From: Deltaproteobacteria bacterium
GTDB lineage: Bacteria > Desulfobacterota_C > Deferrisomatia > Deferrisomatales > JACRMM01
NCBI GenBank assembly: GCA_016218905.1
Contig: JACRCS010000040.1
Location: 1-5,994, forward strand
Length of the DNA stretch: 5,994 bases
Direction: 5' to 3'
This document shows positions 1 to 5,615 of the stretch, piece after piece; positions within the stretch are counted from its first letter, which is position 1, and every line of letters starts with the position of its first letter. Position numbers and translations under genes: made by a program. Under the pieces are notes generated by a model. That model did no database searches. It saw nothing but the letters and a program-made list of their open reading frames with translations, and was not told the origin of the DNA.

Positions 1-411
1 CCGATCATCCACATCAGGAGGCATTTCTCCGCCGAGGAGATAGAGCCTTTTTACCGGCTGGCTGATTTCTGCGTCGTGAGTTCCCTGCACGACGGGATGA
101 ACCTGGTGGCCAAAGAATACGTGGCCTCCCGCGACGACGAACGAGGGGTCCTGCTACTCAGCCAATTCACCGGTGCGGCGCAGGAACTGCACGAGGCCCT
201 CATCGTGAACCCCTACCACATCGAGCAGACCGCCGACGCCCTGTATCGCGCGCTCACCATGCCCGAGTACGAGCAGCGGGAGCGCATGCGAAGCCTCCGA
301 GCGCTGGTGCGGGACTTCAACGTCTACCGTTGGGCCGGTCGGATGCTCCTCGATGCCGCCCGGATCCGGCAGCGGGAGAAGTTTGCGGCGCGAATCGGGC
401 GGGCGCAATGA
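1..411 (+). CDS. otsA: Trehalose-6-phosphate synthase (GT20), C-terminal part, cut by left edge
   Basis: This is the last 136 codons of a glycosyltransferase family 20 enzyme, which makes trehalose 6-phosphate from a nucleotide glucose and glucose 6-phosphate in the cytoplasm. The frame is open from base 1 and the gene begins outside the window. The nucleotide-sugar binding signature DGMNLVAKEY is at visible residues 31-40. It is followed by LSQFTGAAQEL (53-63) and IVNPY (68-72), the same order as in the end of E. coli OtsA. A final helical stretch rich in Arg and Glu closes the protein. About 70% of the family length (usually around 450-500 residues) is missing, so the N-terminal substrate-binding half cannot be checked. 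A fusion at the N-terminus also cannot be excluded. The stop overlaps the otsB start (ATGA), which implies translational coupling. Family assignment is firm. The preferred sugar donor (UDP-, ADP- or GDP-glucose) is not visible. Confidence 0.95.
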   Translation, partial: PIIHIRRHFSAEEIEPFYRLADFCVVSSLHDGMNLVAKEYVASRDDERGVLLLSQFTGAAQELHEALIVNPYHIEQTADALYRALTMPEYEQRERMRSLRALVRDFNVYRWAGRMLLDAARIRQREKFAARIGRAQ

Positions 412-1211
412 CCCCGGAAAAGGCGACGACCTACCTGTTCAGTGACGCCGGGCTCTCCGCGCTTCGTGGCTTTGTGGACCGCTCTACCCTCCTCGCCTTC
501 GACCTCGACGGCACGCTGGCACCCCTGGTCCCCGATCCGTCCCGGATTCGGATTCCCGAACCCGTGCGCCAGGGGTTGGCCCGCCTCTGCGAGTCGACGA
601 CGGTCGCAGTCATCACGGGCCGGGCCTGCCGCGATGCTCGCAAACATCTCGGTTTCGAGCCCCATTTTGTCGTTGGAAACCACGGTGCGGAGGGACTGCC
701 CGGGCGCGAGTTCCTTGAACAGCGGTTCGTCCGCCAATGTATTGATTGGGAGGCGCAACTGAGAGAGCTTCTTCCTGATCTCCATGAACGGGGGATCGTC
801 GTCGAGAACAAAGGAATGACCCTATCGCTCCACTACCGACAAGCACCCGACCGAGAAGCGGCGCAGAGGTCGATCCTTCTCGCCGTCCAGCGCCTGTCCA
901 GCGCTCCCCGAAGAGTTGCGGGAGTGTATGTCGAGAATCTGATCCCACCGGACGCTCCTAACAAAGGGGATGCCCTCCTGCTCCTTATGGAGAGTTCCGG
1001 ATGCGGTCGATCCTTGTTTGTCGGCGACGACGAGACGGACGAGGATGTCTTTCGCTTGAGAAGCGAGGGGGTCTTCGGCGTTCGCGTGGGCTACACTGGC
1101 ACTGGTAGTGCGAGCTACTACATGAAGTCGCAAGAGGAGATCCAGCGACTAACGGCTGAACTTGTGTTGGCTCTGCAGGGACCCGCGTCGTCTCGAGATG
1201 CATATCTTTGA
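408..1211 (+). CDS. otsB: Trehalose-6-phosphate phosphatase (HAD-IIB)
   Basis: This cytoplasmic phosphatase removes the phosphate from trehalose 6-phosphate and completes the OtsA-OtsB route. It is 267 residues long, essentially the length of E. coli OtsB. HAD motif I is FDLDGTL with the nucleophile and acid/base aspartates at D32 and D34. Next come AVITGRACRDA (motif II region), GNHGAEG, characteristic of trehalose phosphatases, and the metal-binding motif GDDETDEDVF at residues 206-215. The ATG at 408 was chosen because it lies in the ATGA overlap with otsA and leaves the usual short N-terminus before motif I. An upstream in-frame start would run deep inside otsA. No Shine-Dalgarno sequence precedes 408, which fits re-initiation by ribosomes finishing otsA. 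By eye, parts of the second half look slightly less GC-rich than the neighbours. No key residue is missing. Confidence 0.96.
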   Translation: MTPEKATTYLFSDAGLSALRGFVDRSTLLAFDLDGTLAPLVPDPSRIRIPEPVRQGLARLCESTTVAVITGRACRDARKHLGFEPHFVVGNHGAEGLPGREFLEQRFVRQCIDWEAQLRELLPDLHERGIVVENKGMTLSLHYRQAPDREAAQRSILLAVQRLSSAPRRVAGVYVENLIPPDAPNKGDALLLLMESSGCGRSLFVGDDETDEDVFRLRSEGVFGVRVGYTGTGSASYYMKSQEEIQRLTAELVLALQGPASSRDAYL

Positions 1212-1212
1212 C

Positions 1213-1231
1213 CAGCAAGACAGTTGCTGTC
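1213..1231 (+). other. Two mutually exclusive short hairpins just after otsB
   Basis: Directly after the otsB stop, CAGCAA (1213-1218) and TTGCTG (1224-1229) can pair around a 5-base loop. GACAG (1219-1223) and CTGTC (1227-1231) can pair around TTG instead, so the two structures exclude each other. A pyrimidine-rich stretch (CACCACTTCTTT) follows. It could be a weak transcription end or a processing signal for the trehalose module. The stems are only 5-6 pairs and there is no real U-tract, so chance is a serious alternative. The rest of the spacer to 1397 shows no convincing promoter or further gene. Confidence 0.2.
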
Positions 1232-1386
1232 ACCACTTCTTTGAGTCGGTGCGCACGAGGCCGCCGGGAGCGCGGCGCGCCTGCCGAAGACCTTCCCGGG
1301 AGGGCACCGTCGGGGCATACTCGCCGTTGAACAAGTGGGGCGTCAGCCTCAAGCCGGCAACCCCGTCCAGCGTGACGACCTCTCCC

Positions 1387-1391
1387 GAAGG
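1387..1391 (+). promoter_or_regulatory. Ribosome binding site deciding the start at 1398
   Basis: GAAGG lies 6 bases before the ATG at 1398. It supports that start over the in-frame GTG at 1335, which would add a 21-residue low-complexity, Arg-rich leader before the transferase. Confidence 0.6.
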
Positions 1392-1397
1392 CGAACC

Positions 1398-2681
1398 ATG
1401 AATGGCAACTACGGCACCGCACTTCGCCCCTATGTGCATAAGCGCCTGGAGGAGATCCGGCAAGCGGACATCCTCGTGGGCATCCCCTGCTACAACAACG
1501 AGGCGACTATCGCCCACGTTGTCCGGACGGTCTCCGAAGGCCTCTTCGAACACTTTCCTACCCACCGATCGGCCATCCTGGTCGCCGACGGGGGCTCCAC
1601 CGATGACTGTCGGGACGTCGCCATCGATGTCCAGACCAAGCCGTGGCAGGAAAAACTCGTCACGATCTACCGAGGCGTGGCGGGGAAGGGAACCGCGCTT
1701 CGGGCGATCTTCGAGGCGGCCGACCGGCTGAAGGTCAAGGCGTGCGCGTGCGTCGACTCCGACCTGCGCAGCATCAGCCCCGACTGGGTGAAGTACCTGT
1801 TGGATCCGGTCCTGGAAAGGGACTTTGAGTTCGTCGCCCCCGTGTACGCCCGCTACAAGTATGACGGCACGATCACGAACAACATCGTCTACAACCTCAC
1901 CCCGGCCCTTTACGGCAAGCGGATTCGCCAGCCCATCGGAGGCGACTTCGCCTTTTCGCGGGGCCTGGCCCGGCACTTCCTGGAGCAGGAGGTCTGGGGC
2001 ACGGACATCGCCCGGTTCGGCATCGACGTCTGGATGACGACCCACGCCGTCGCCCACGGCCACCGGGTCTGTCAAGCCAACCTGGGGGTCAAGGTCCACG
2101 ACGCCAAGGACCCGGCCGAGGCCCTCGGTGCCATGTTTCGCCAAGTTTGCGGCACGCTCTTCCAGCTCATGGAGGAGAATGAATCGATCTGGCGGCCGAT
2201 TCGCGGAAGCGAGCCGGTGCCGACCTTCGGGAGGGAGGAAGCACTGGAGCCGGAGCCCATAACGGTCGATCAGCCCAGGATGGTGCGAGAGTTCCAGGAG
2301 GGCTACCGTCAGTTCGGCCCCGTCTGGCACGCCATGTTCTCCGGAGAGGTCGCGCAGGCGCTCGAGGGCTTGCGGGGAGAGGCGGCCGAAGCCTTCACGA
2401 TCCCGGTGGAGGTCTGGGTGAAGCTCCTCTACGAACTCGCCGCCAAGTTCCACCGCATGCCCGACCACCGCATGAAGATGCTGACGGTCATGACGCCCCT
2501 CTATCTGGGTCGGATCGCCTCGTTCATCAACCAGACGAAAGACATGGGTTCAGCCGAGGCGGAGGCGGTCGTGGAGGAGCAGGCCCGAGTCTTCGAGGAG
2601 CACAAGGACTACCTGATCGACGTGTGGGCGCGGGGAGAGGCGTTCGCCGACCTGGGCCGGACGCTGTCGGAGGGGGCGTAG
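1398..2681 (+). CDS. GT-A glycosyltransferase, mannosylglycerate-synthase-like; candidate second transferase of glycosylglycerate pathway
   Basis: This is a 427-residue cytoplasmic glycosyltransferase with no signal peptide or membrane segment. Its N-terminal GT-A fold shows the nucleotide-binding strand ILVGIPCYNN (25-34), ADGGSTDD (63-70) and the metal-binding DxD as D120-S121-D122. GGDFAFSR follows at 181-188, and a histidine in VHDAKDP (H234) sits where GT-A enzymes often place a metal ligand. The order GG[D/E]..., GID..., K.H and then a Leu/Met/Cys/Gln-rich helix resembles GT78 mannosylglycerate synthase as I remember it. The C-terminal 150 residues look helical, again like that family. 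It is followed with no gap by the phosphatase gene and then gpgS, so its acceptor is probably 3-phosphoglycerate, glycerate, glucosyl-3-phosphoglycerate or glucosylglycerate. In Persephonella and Petrotoga, extra transferases add a second sugar to glucosylglycerate. That role is an inference here, because donor and acceptor cannot be read from the sequence. The start at ATG 1398 has a good ribosome binding site. Confidence 0.85.
   Translation: MNGNYGTALRPYVHKRLEEIRQADILVGIPCYNNEATIAHVVRTVSEGLFEHFPTHRSAILVADGGSTDDCRDVAIDVQTKPWQEKLVTIYRGVAGKGTALRAIFEAADRLKVKACACVDSDLRSISPDWVKYLLDPVLERDFEFVAPVYARYKYDGTITNNIVYNLTPALYGKRIRQPIGGDFAFSRGLARHFLEQEVWGTDIARFGIDVWMTTHAVAHGHRVCQANLGVKVHDAKDPAEALGAMFRQVCGTLFQLMEENESIWRPIRGSEPVPTFGREEALEPEPITVDQPRMVREFQEGYRQFGPVWHAMFSGEVAQALEGLRGEAAEAFTIPVEVWVKLLYELAAKFHRMPDHRMKMLTVMTPLYLGRIASFINQTKDMGSAEAEAVVEEQARVFEEHKDYLIDVWARGEAFADLGRTLSEGA
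2669..2674 (+). promoter_or_regulatory. Ribosome binding site deciding the GTG start at 2682
   Basis: GGAGGG sits 7 bases before GTG 2682, inside the last codons of the transferase gene. No ATG or other GTG occurs in frame before the catalytic aspartate motif, so this site makes the GTG start convincing. It also indicates coupled translation of the two genes. Confidence 0.7.
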
Positions 2682-3587
2682 GTGGTTGATGCCCACCGAC
2701 GGCCGAAAGGGGCGGATCTGCCTGCGGCCGCCCCGAGACGCGAGCGCGCAGGGAGGGCGGGGACCGCTCCCCTGGGTCTGATCTTCACGGACCTCGACGG
2801 CACCCTGCTCGACCACGACACGTACGACTTCCGTCTGGCGAACGCTGCCCTGGCCGCCGCCCGGGAGGCTTGCGTACCCGTCATCCTGTGCTCGTCGAAG
2901 ACGCGGGCGGAGATGCTCGCCTGGCAGGAGAGGCTCGGGCTGGCCGACCCCTTTGTCTCGGAGAACGGTGGCGCGGTGTTCCAGGTCGGCGAAGGGCCTC
3001 TCGGGTCCCGATTCCCGGATCGGTTCGGCGGGCTGCCCGCCAAGGTGTTCGGCACGCCCTACCCGGTCCTGCGGACGGCGCTGGAGGAGCTGCGACGCTT
3101 CGGCCTTCCGGTTCGAGGCTTCGGAGACATGGACCTCGGCGAGATCATCCGGATCACCGGACTGGCGCCGGAGGACGCGAAGCGCGCCAGGCAGCGGGAC
3201 TTCGACGAGCCCTTCCACTGGCTCGCCGAGCCGGGAGAAGAGCAGCTCGAAACCGTTCGGTCTTGGCTTTCGAAGCGACGACTTCAGGTCCTTCGCGGCG
3301 GTCGGCTCTGGCACCTCGTGGGAGGAAACGACAAGGGGGGAGCGGTTCGGTGGGTGCTCGACGCCTATGCCGAGGTATACGGAAGGAAGCTCCCGTCCCT
3401 GGGGCTGGGCGACAGTGAAAATGATCTGCTGATGTTGCACGCCGTCGACAAGGGGGGCCTCGTGGAACGACCCGGCGGAGGGCACCTCCAAGGGGCCCAC
3501 AGGGGACTCGTTCGCGTTCCCGGTGTCGGGCCGGTGGGTTGGGCCCGGGCCGTGGCAGATTGGTTGGAGGAGATGCGTCTCGCTTGA
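2682..3587 (+). CDS. gpgP: Glucosyl-/mannosyl-3-phosphoglycerate phosphatase (HAD-IIB)
   Basis: This cytoplasmic HAD-IIB phosphatase of the mannosyl-3-phosphoglycerate phosphatase family is expected to convert glucosyl-3-phosphoglycerate, made by the next gene, into glucosylglycerate. Motif I is FTDLDGTLLD (D37 nucleophile, D39 acid/base). CSSKTRAEM (motif II, 70-78) and SENGGAVF are typical of this family. K218 in NDKGGAV is the motif III lysine, and GLGDSENDLLML (D244, D248) binds the metal. The protein has 301 residues, about 30 more than the usual size. The excess is an Arg/Ala/Pro-rich N-terminal extension of roughly 30 residues before motif I. The GTG start follows the preceding stop codon directly. 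Bacterial members of this family can accept both mannosyl and glucosyl substrates. The symbol gpgP rests on the neighbouring GT81-like synthase, while annotation pipelines may write mpgP. This is not the histidine-phosphatase-type GpgP of mycobacteria. Confidence 0.9.
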   Translation: MVDAHRRPKGADLPAAAPRRERAGRAGTAPLGLIFTDLDGTLLDHDTYDFRLANAALAAAREACVPVILCSSKTRAEMLAWQERLGLADPFVSENGGAVFQVGEGPLGSRFPDRFGGLPAKVFGTPYPVLRTALEELRRFGLPVRGFGDMDLGEIIRITGLAPEDAKRARQRDFDEPFHWLAEPGEEQLETVRSWLSKRRLQVLRGGRLWHLVGGNDKGGAVRWVLDAYAEVYGRKLPSLGLGDSENDLLMLHAVDKGGLVERPGGGHLQGAHRGLVRVPGVGPVGWARAVADWLEEMRLA

Positions 3588-3603
3588 GATTTCCGAGGCA
3601 GGA

Positions 3604-3609
3604 AAGGAG
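3604..3609 (+). promoter_or_regulatory. Ribosome binding site of gpgS
   Basis: AAGGAG lies 5 bases before ATG 3615, in the short gap after the phosphatase gene. It is the strongest ribosome binding site in the window and suggests gpgS is translated well in its own right rather than only by coupling. Confidence 0.65.
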
Positions 3610-3614
3610 CGATC

Positions 3615-4826
3615 ATGGCTGACTTCTTCCAGAACGGGATCATCACGACCTTTCAGGAGCTCGGGCCGCGCGACGACGCCAGGATGGAGGCTGAACTCGC
3701 CGCCTACGCGGCGCAGAGGCCCCTGGCGCTCGTGCTGCCGTGCCTGTACACGGAGCTGCAGGGCCCCGCCCTGGGGCGGATCCTCGACGAGCTTGCCCGG
3801 GTGAGCTACGTGCGGGAGGTCGTCGTGTCCCTCGGAGGTGCCGACCCGGCCCAGTTTCGCCACGCGGTCGAGTTCTTCTCCCGGCTTCCGCAGAAGGTGC
3901 AGATCCTCTGGAACGACGGGCCCCGCATCGAGGGGCTCAAGGCCGAGATGCGCGAGCACAACCTCCACCTCGGGGAGCCGGGGAAGGGCCTGGCGGCCTG
4001 GATGGCCTACGGCTACGTCCTGGGCGATCCAGAGGTCCGGGTGCTCGCTCTGCACGACTGCGACATCCTAACCTACGACCGGATTCTGCTCGACCGGCTC
4101 GTGTACCCGATCCTGAGCCCGCTCCTCGACTACGAGTTTTGCAAGGGCTACTACGCCCGCGTGAGCGGCCGCCTCTACGGTCGGGCGACCCGGATCTTCG
4201 TGACCCCCTTCGTGCGGGCCCTCCAGAAATTGCTCGGCCGTACGACCTTCCTGGCGTATCTCGACAGCTTCCGGTACCCGCTCTCCGGAGAGTTCGCCAT
4301 GAACGTCGACGTGGCCAGGATCAACCGGATCCCCTCGGACTGGGGCCTGGAGATGGGGACCCTCGCCGAGGTGTTCCGGAACTACTCGACGAGGCGCGTC
4401 TGCCAGGTGGATCTGGGGATCGACTACGAGCACAAGCACCAGGAGACAGGAACTGGGGACCCGGGCAAGGGCCTCATGCGGATGGCAAAGGACATCGCCC
4501 TGGCCGGCTTTCACGCGCTGGCGTCGGAAGGCGCCCAGCTTTCGGCGTCGTTCTTCCGTTCCCTTCGCGCCGCCTATCTGCGCTGCGCGCAGGACGCCAT
4601 CCGCCAGTACGCGGACCTCTCGGCCATCAACGGCCTCGCCTACGATCGCCACGAGGAGGACGTGCTGGCCGAGTCGTTCGTGCAGGTCCTCGAAATCGCG
4701 GGCGTGGAGTTCCGGAAGAACCCCTTCGGCTCGCCCCAGATCCCCAACTGGAACCGCGTCAGCGCGGCGATACCGGACATCTTTGACCGCCTCCGCTCCG
4801 AAGTGGACGCGGACCACGGCAACTGA
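3615..4826 (+). CDS. gpgS: Glucosyl-3-phosphoglycerate synthase (GT81-like)
   Basis: This enzyme is expected to transfer glucose from an NDP-glucose to D-3-phosphoglycerate in the cytoplasm, the committed step of glucosylglycerate synthesis. It has 403 residues and no signal peptide. After the MADFFQNGIITT start there is a GT-A fold. GEPGKGLAAW (around residues 120-128) resembles the GKG loop of GT81. The DxD motif is D148-C149-D150 within ALHDCDILTYD. GEFAMNVDV (225-233) and DWGLEMGTL (242-250) match the acceptor and catalytic region. DYEHKHQ (270-276) offers H273 or H275 as the third metal ligand, as in mycobacterial GpgS. The C-terminal 100 residues form the helical extension of the longer non-actinobacterial type seen in Persephonella and some archaea. 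It lies 27 bases after the phosphatase gene, so the pair forms the standard synthase-phosphatase set. Mannosyl transfer remains possible, but these motifs favour glucose. Confidence 0.9.
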   Translation: MADFFQNGIITTFQELGPRDDARMEAELAAYAAQRPLALVLPCLYTELQGPALGRILDELARVSYVREVVVSLGGADPAQFRHAVEFFSRLPQKVQILWNDGPRIEGLKAEMREHNLHLGEPGKGLAAWMAYGYVLGDPEVRVLALHDCDILTYDRILLDRLVYPILSPLLDYEFCKGYYARVSGRLYGRATRIFVTPFVRALQKLLGRTTFLAYLDSFRYPLSGEFAMNVDVARINRIPSDWGLEMGTLAEVFRNYSTRRVCQVDLGIDYEHKHQETGTGDPGKGLMRMAKDIALAGFHALASEGAQLSASFFRSLRAAYLRCAQDAIRQYADLSAINGLAYDRHEEDVLAESFVQVLEIAGVEFRKNPFGSPQIPNWNRVSAAIPDIFDRLRSEVDADHGN

Positions 4827-4853
4827 AACCCGGAAGAACGGGCCCGACCCGGC

Positions 4854-4858
4854 AAGGA
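4854..4858 (+). promoter_or_regulatory. Ribosome binding site of the small secreted protein gene
   Basis: AAGGA lies 8 bases before ATG 4867. It supports this start, which also gives a clean signal peptide. The short gap after gpgS shows no convincing promoter or terminator, so this gene may be read from the same transcript. Confidence 0.5.
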
Positions 4859-4866
4859 CGTGAGAA

Positions 4867-5286
4867 ATGAGGAAGGCTTCGCTCTTCTTGACGATGACCG
4901 CGCTCGTTGCGCTTGCGCCGTTTGACTGCAGCCATGCCCGAAACACGGTGCGCTGGAAGGGGCCCGGCGGCTGGGGGCCGCAGGGGACGTATGGGCGGAT
5001 GTACGATCCGAAGGGCCTCGAGACGCTCACGGGTGAGGTCCTCCGCGTCCGGCGCGTGAGCCCACTCCCGGGGATGTCCCTGGGCGTCGTCCTCGTCCTG
5101 GCGACGGGAAGGGAGACGATCCCCGTCCCCCTGGGGCCCCTGTGGTACCTGGATCACCAGGAGATCCACATCGGTCCCTCCGACAAGGTGGAGGTGACTG
5201 ACGGGTGCTCGCGGACTCATCCGCGGGAAGCCAGCCCTTCTCGCAGCGCAGGTGGTCAGGGGGGACCGGGTGCTGAGACTCCGTGA
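4867..5286 (+). CDS. Small secreted protein of unknown function, C-terminus lost by frameshift
   Basis: As read, this encodes 139 residues. A signal peptide is clear: basic MRK, a hydrophobic core (residues 4-19) and a likely type I cleavage after S22-H23-A24. No lipobox is present. The mature part contains GGWGPQGTYGRMYDP, then LTGEVLRV, GMSLGVVLVL, IPVPLGPLWYL and a DKVEV strand. This alternating beta-type pattern suggests a small barrel (OB-like) fold. From memory it resembles hypothetical exported proteins common in deltaproteobacteria. After T111 the frame switches to an unrelated Ser/Pro/Arg-rich tail and stops at 5286. The proper continuation (KPALLAAQVV, LRLRDEDG, WSGWRR) lies in another frame from 5204 to 5389. 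Deleting one copy of a TGACTGAC repeat joins the two into 172 residues. So this is probably a recent pseudogene or a sequence/assembly error. Its role and any link to solute synthesis are unknown. Confidence 0.75.
   Translation: MRKASLFLTMTALVALAPFDCSHARNTVRWKGPGGWGPQGTYGRMYDPKGLETLTGEVLRVRRVSPLPGMSLGVVLVLATGRETIPVPLGPLWYLDHQEIHIGPSDKVEVTDGCSRTHPREASPSRSAGGQGGPGAETP
5195..5202 (+). repeat. 4-base tandem duplication (TGAC x2) causing the frameshift
   Basis: TGAC at 5195-5198 is repeated at 5199-5202. With one copy, codons read Glu-Val-Thr-Gly-Ala-Arg and run straight into the conserved-looking C-terminus of the secreted protein. With two copies the frame shifts. This is the type of lesion produced by replication slippage. 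Confidence 0.7.
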
Positions 5287-5389
5287 CGAGGACGGTCTGC
5301 CGGTCTGGAGCGGGTGGCGGAGACTTGGCACACCTTCAGATTCCGGAGGCCCCGCTCGCCCGCTCGAGGACGCGCCGGCGAGCCCCTAG
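5204..5389 (+). pseudogene. Detached C-terminal part of the small secreted protein
   Basis: This open stretch continues the gene starting at 4867 in a different frame and ends at TAG 5387-5389. It has no start codon context of its own. It reads GLIRGKPALLAAQVV, then GDRVLRLRDEDGLPVWSGWRR, a composition and strand pattern that fits the upstream half well. The out-of-frame tail of that gene does not. About 20 Pro/Ser/Gly-rich residues follow WRR before the stop. That is longer than I would expect for this kind of protein, so the natural stop may also have been lost. Translation of this part requires the frameshift to be absent or bypassed. Confidence 0.65.
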
Positions 5390-5497
5390 GAAGTCTCCTG
5401 CAGGGCGTTCGCCGGCTTCGAACGTGGGGCGGAATCCGGGGAAGTGGCCAGATCGCAGAGCCAGCTCTCGCGGCGAAACGCCACGACCGGCCCGCGC

Positions 5498-5526
5498 TTG
5501 AGGGAACCGGACTCGCCCGCTATGCT
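5498..5526 (+). promoter_or_regulatory. Possible sigma-70-type promoter for the DUF5752-like gene
   Basis: TTGAGG (5498-5503) and TATGCT (5521-5526) are separated by exactly 17 bases and each matches the consensus at 4 of 6 positions. They lie in the non-coding spacer about 90 bases before the last gene, where a new transcription unit could begin. In GC-rich DNA such a pair is less common than elsewhere but can still arise by chance. The rest of 5390-5603 shows no gene, terminator or repeat that I can support. Confidence 0.35.
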
Positions 5527-5591
5527 GCGCGAGGCCCCGGGCGGTTCGACAGGCCGTCGGCCCCCAGCCCTTCGCTCAGGAGTCGTATGCC

Positions 5592-5595
5592 AGGA
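5592..5595 (+). promoter_or_regulatory. Possible ribosome binding site favouring GTG 5604
   Basis: AGGA lies 8 bases before an in-frame GTG at 5604, four codons upstream of ATG 5616. ATG 5616 itself has no properly spaced site. The true start of the last gene may therefore be 5604. Confidence 0.35.
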
Positions 5596-5615
5596 CCGAC
5601 GACGTGGCTGCCGGA

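Noticed and set aside
1260..1276. GC-rich inverted repeat (GCCGC / GCGGC) in the spacer after otsB
   Set aside because: Five-pair GC stems are expected by chance in this composition and no T-run follows.
1293..1321. Possible promoter (TTCCCG - 17 bases - CATACT) before the glycosyltransferase gene
   Set aside because: The upstream hexamer matches consensus at only 3 of 6 positions, too weak to report in GC-rich DNA.
1230..2468. Long open frame on the - strand (412 codons) opposite the glycosyltransferase
   Set aside because: The + strand here encodes a clear GT-A enzyme with DxD and other motifs. The reverse frame gives a composition typical of antisense reading in GC-rich DNA (Val/Gly/Arg/Asp-rich) with no recognisable domain.
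2550..4055. Long open frame on the - strand (501 codons) opposite gpgP and gpgS
   Set aside because: It spans two well-supported + strand genes and their junction. The translation has no known motif and is explained by GC-driven lack of stops.
3740..4786. Second + strand open frame (348 codons) inside gpgS
   Set aside because: The translation is extremely rich in Arg, Pro and Gly, as expected from an out-of-frame reading of a GC-rich gene. The true frame has all GT81-like motifs.
4829..4842. Small inverted repeat CCCG / CGGG after gpgS
   Set aside because: There are only four base pairs and no T-run, so it is not a credible terminator.
4068..5030. Open frame on the - strand (320 codons) across the gpgS 3' end
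   Set aside because: It overlaps the conserved C-terminal half of gpgS and the signal peptide of the next gene, and shows no coherent domain.
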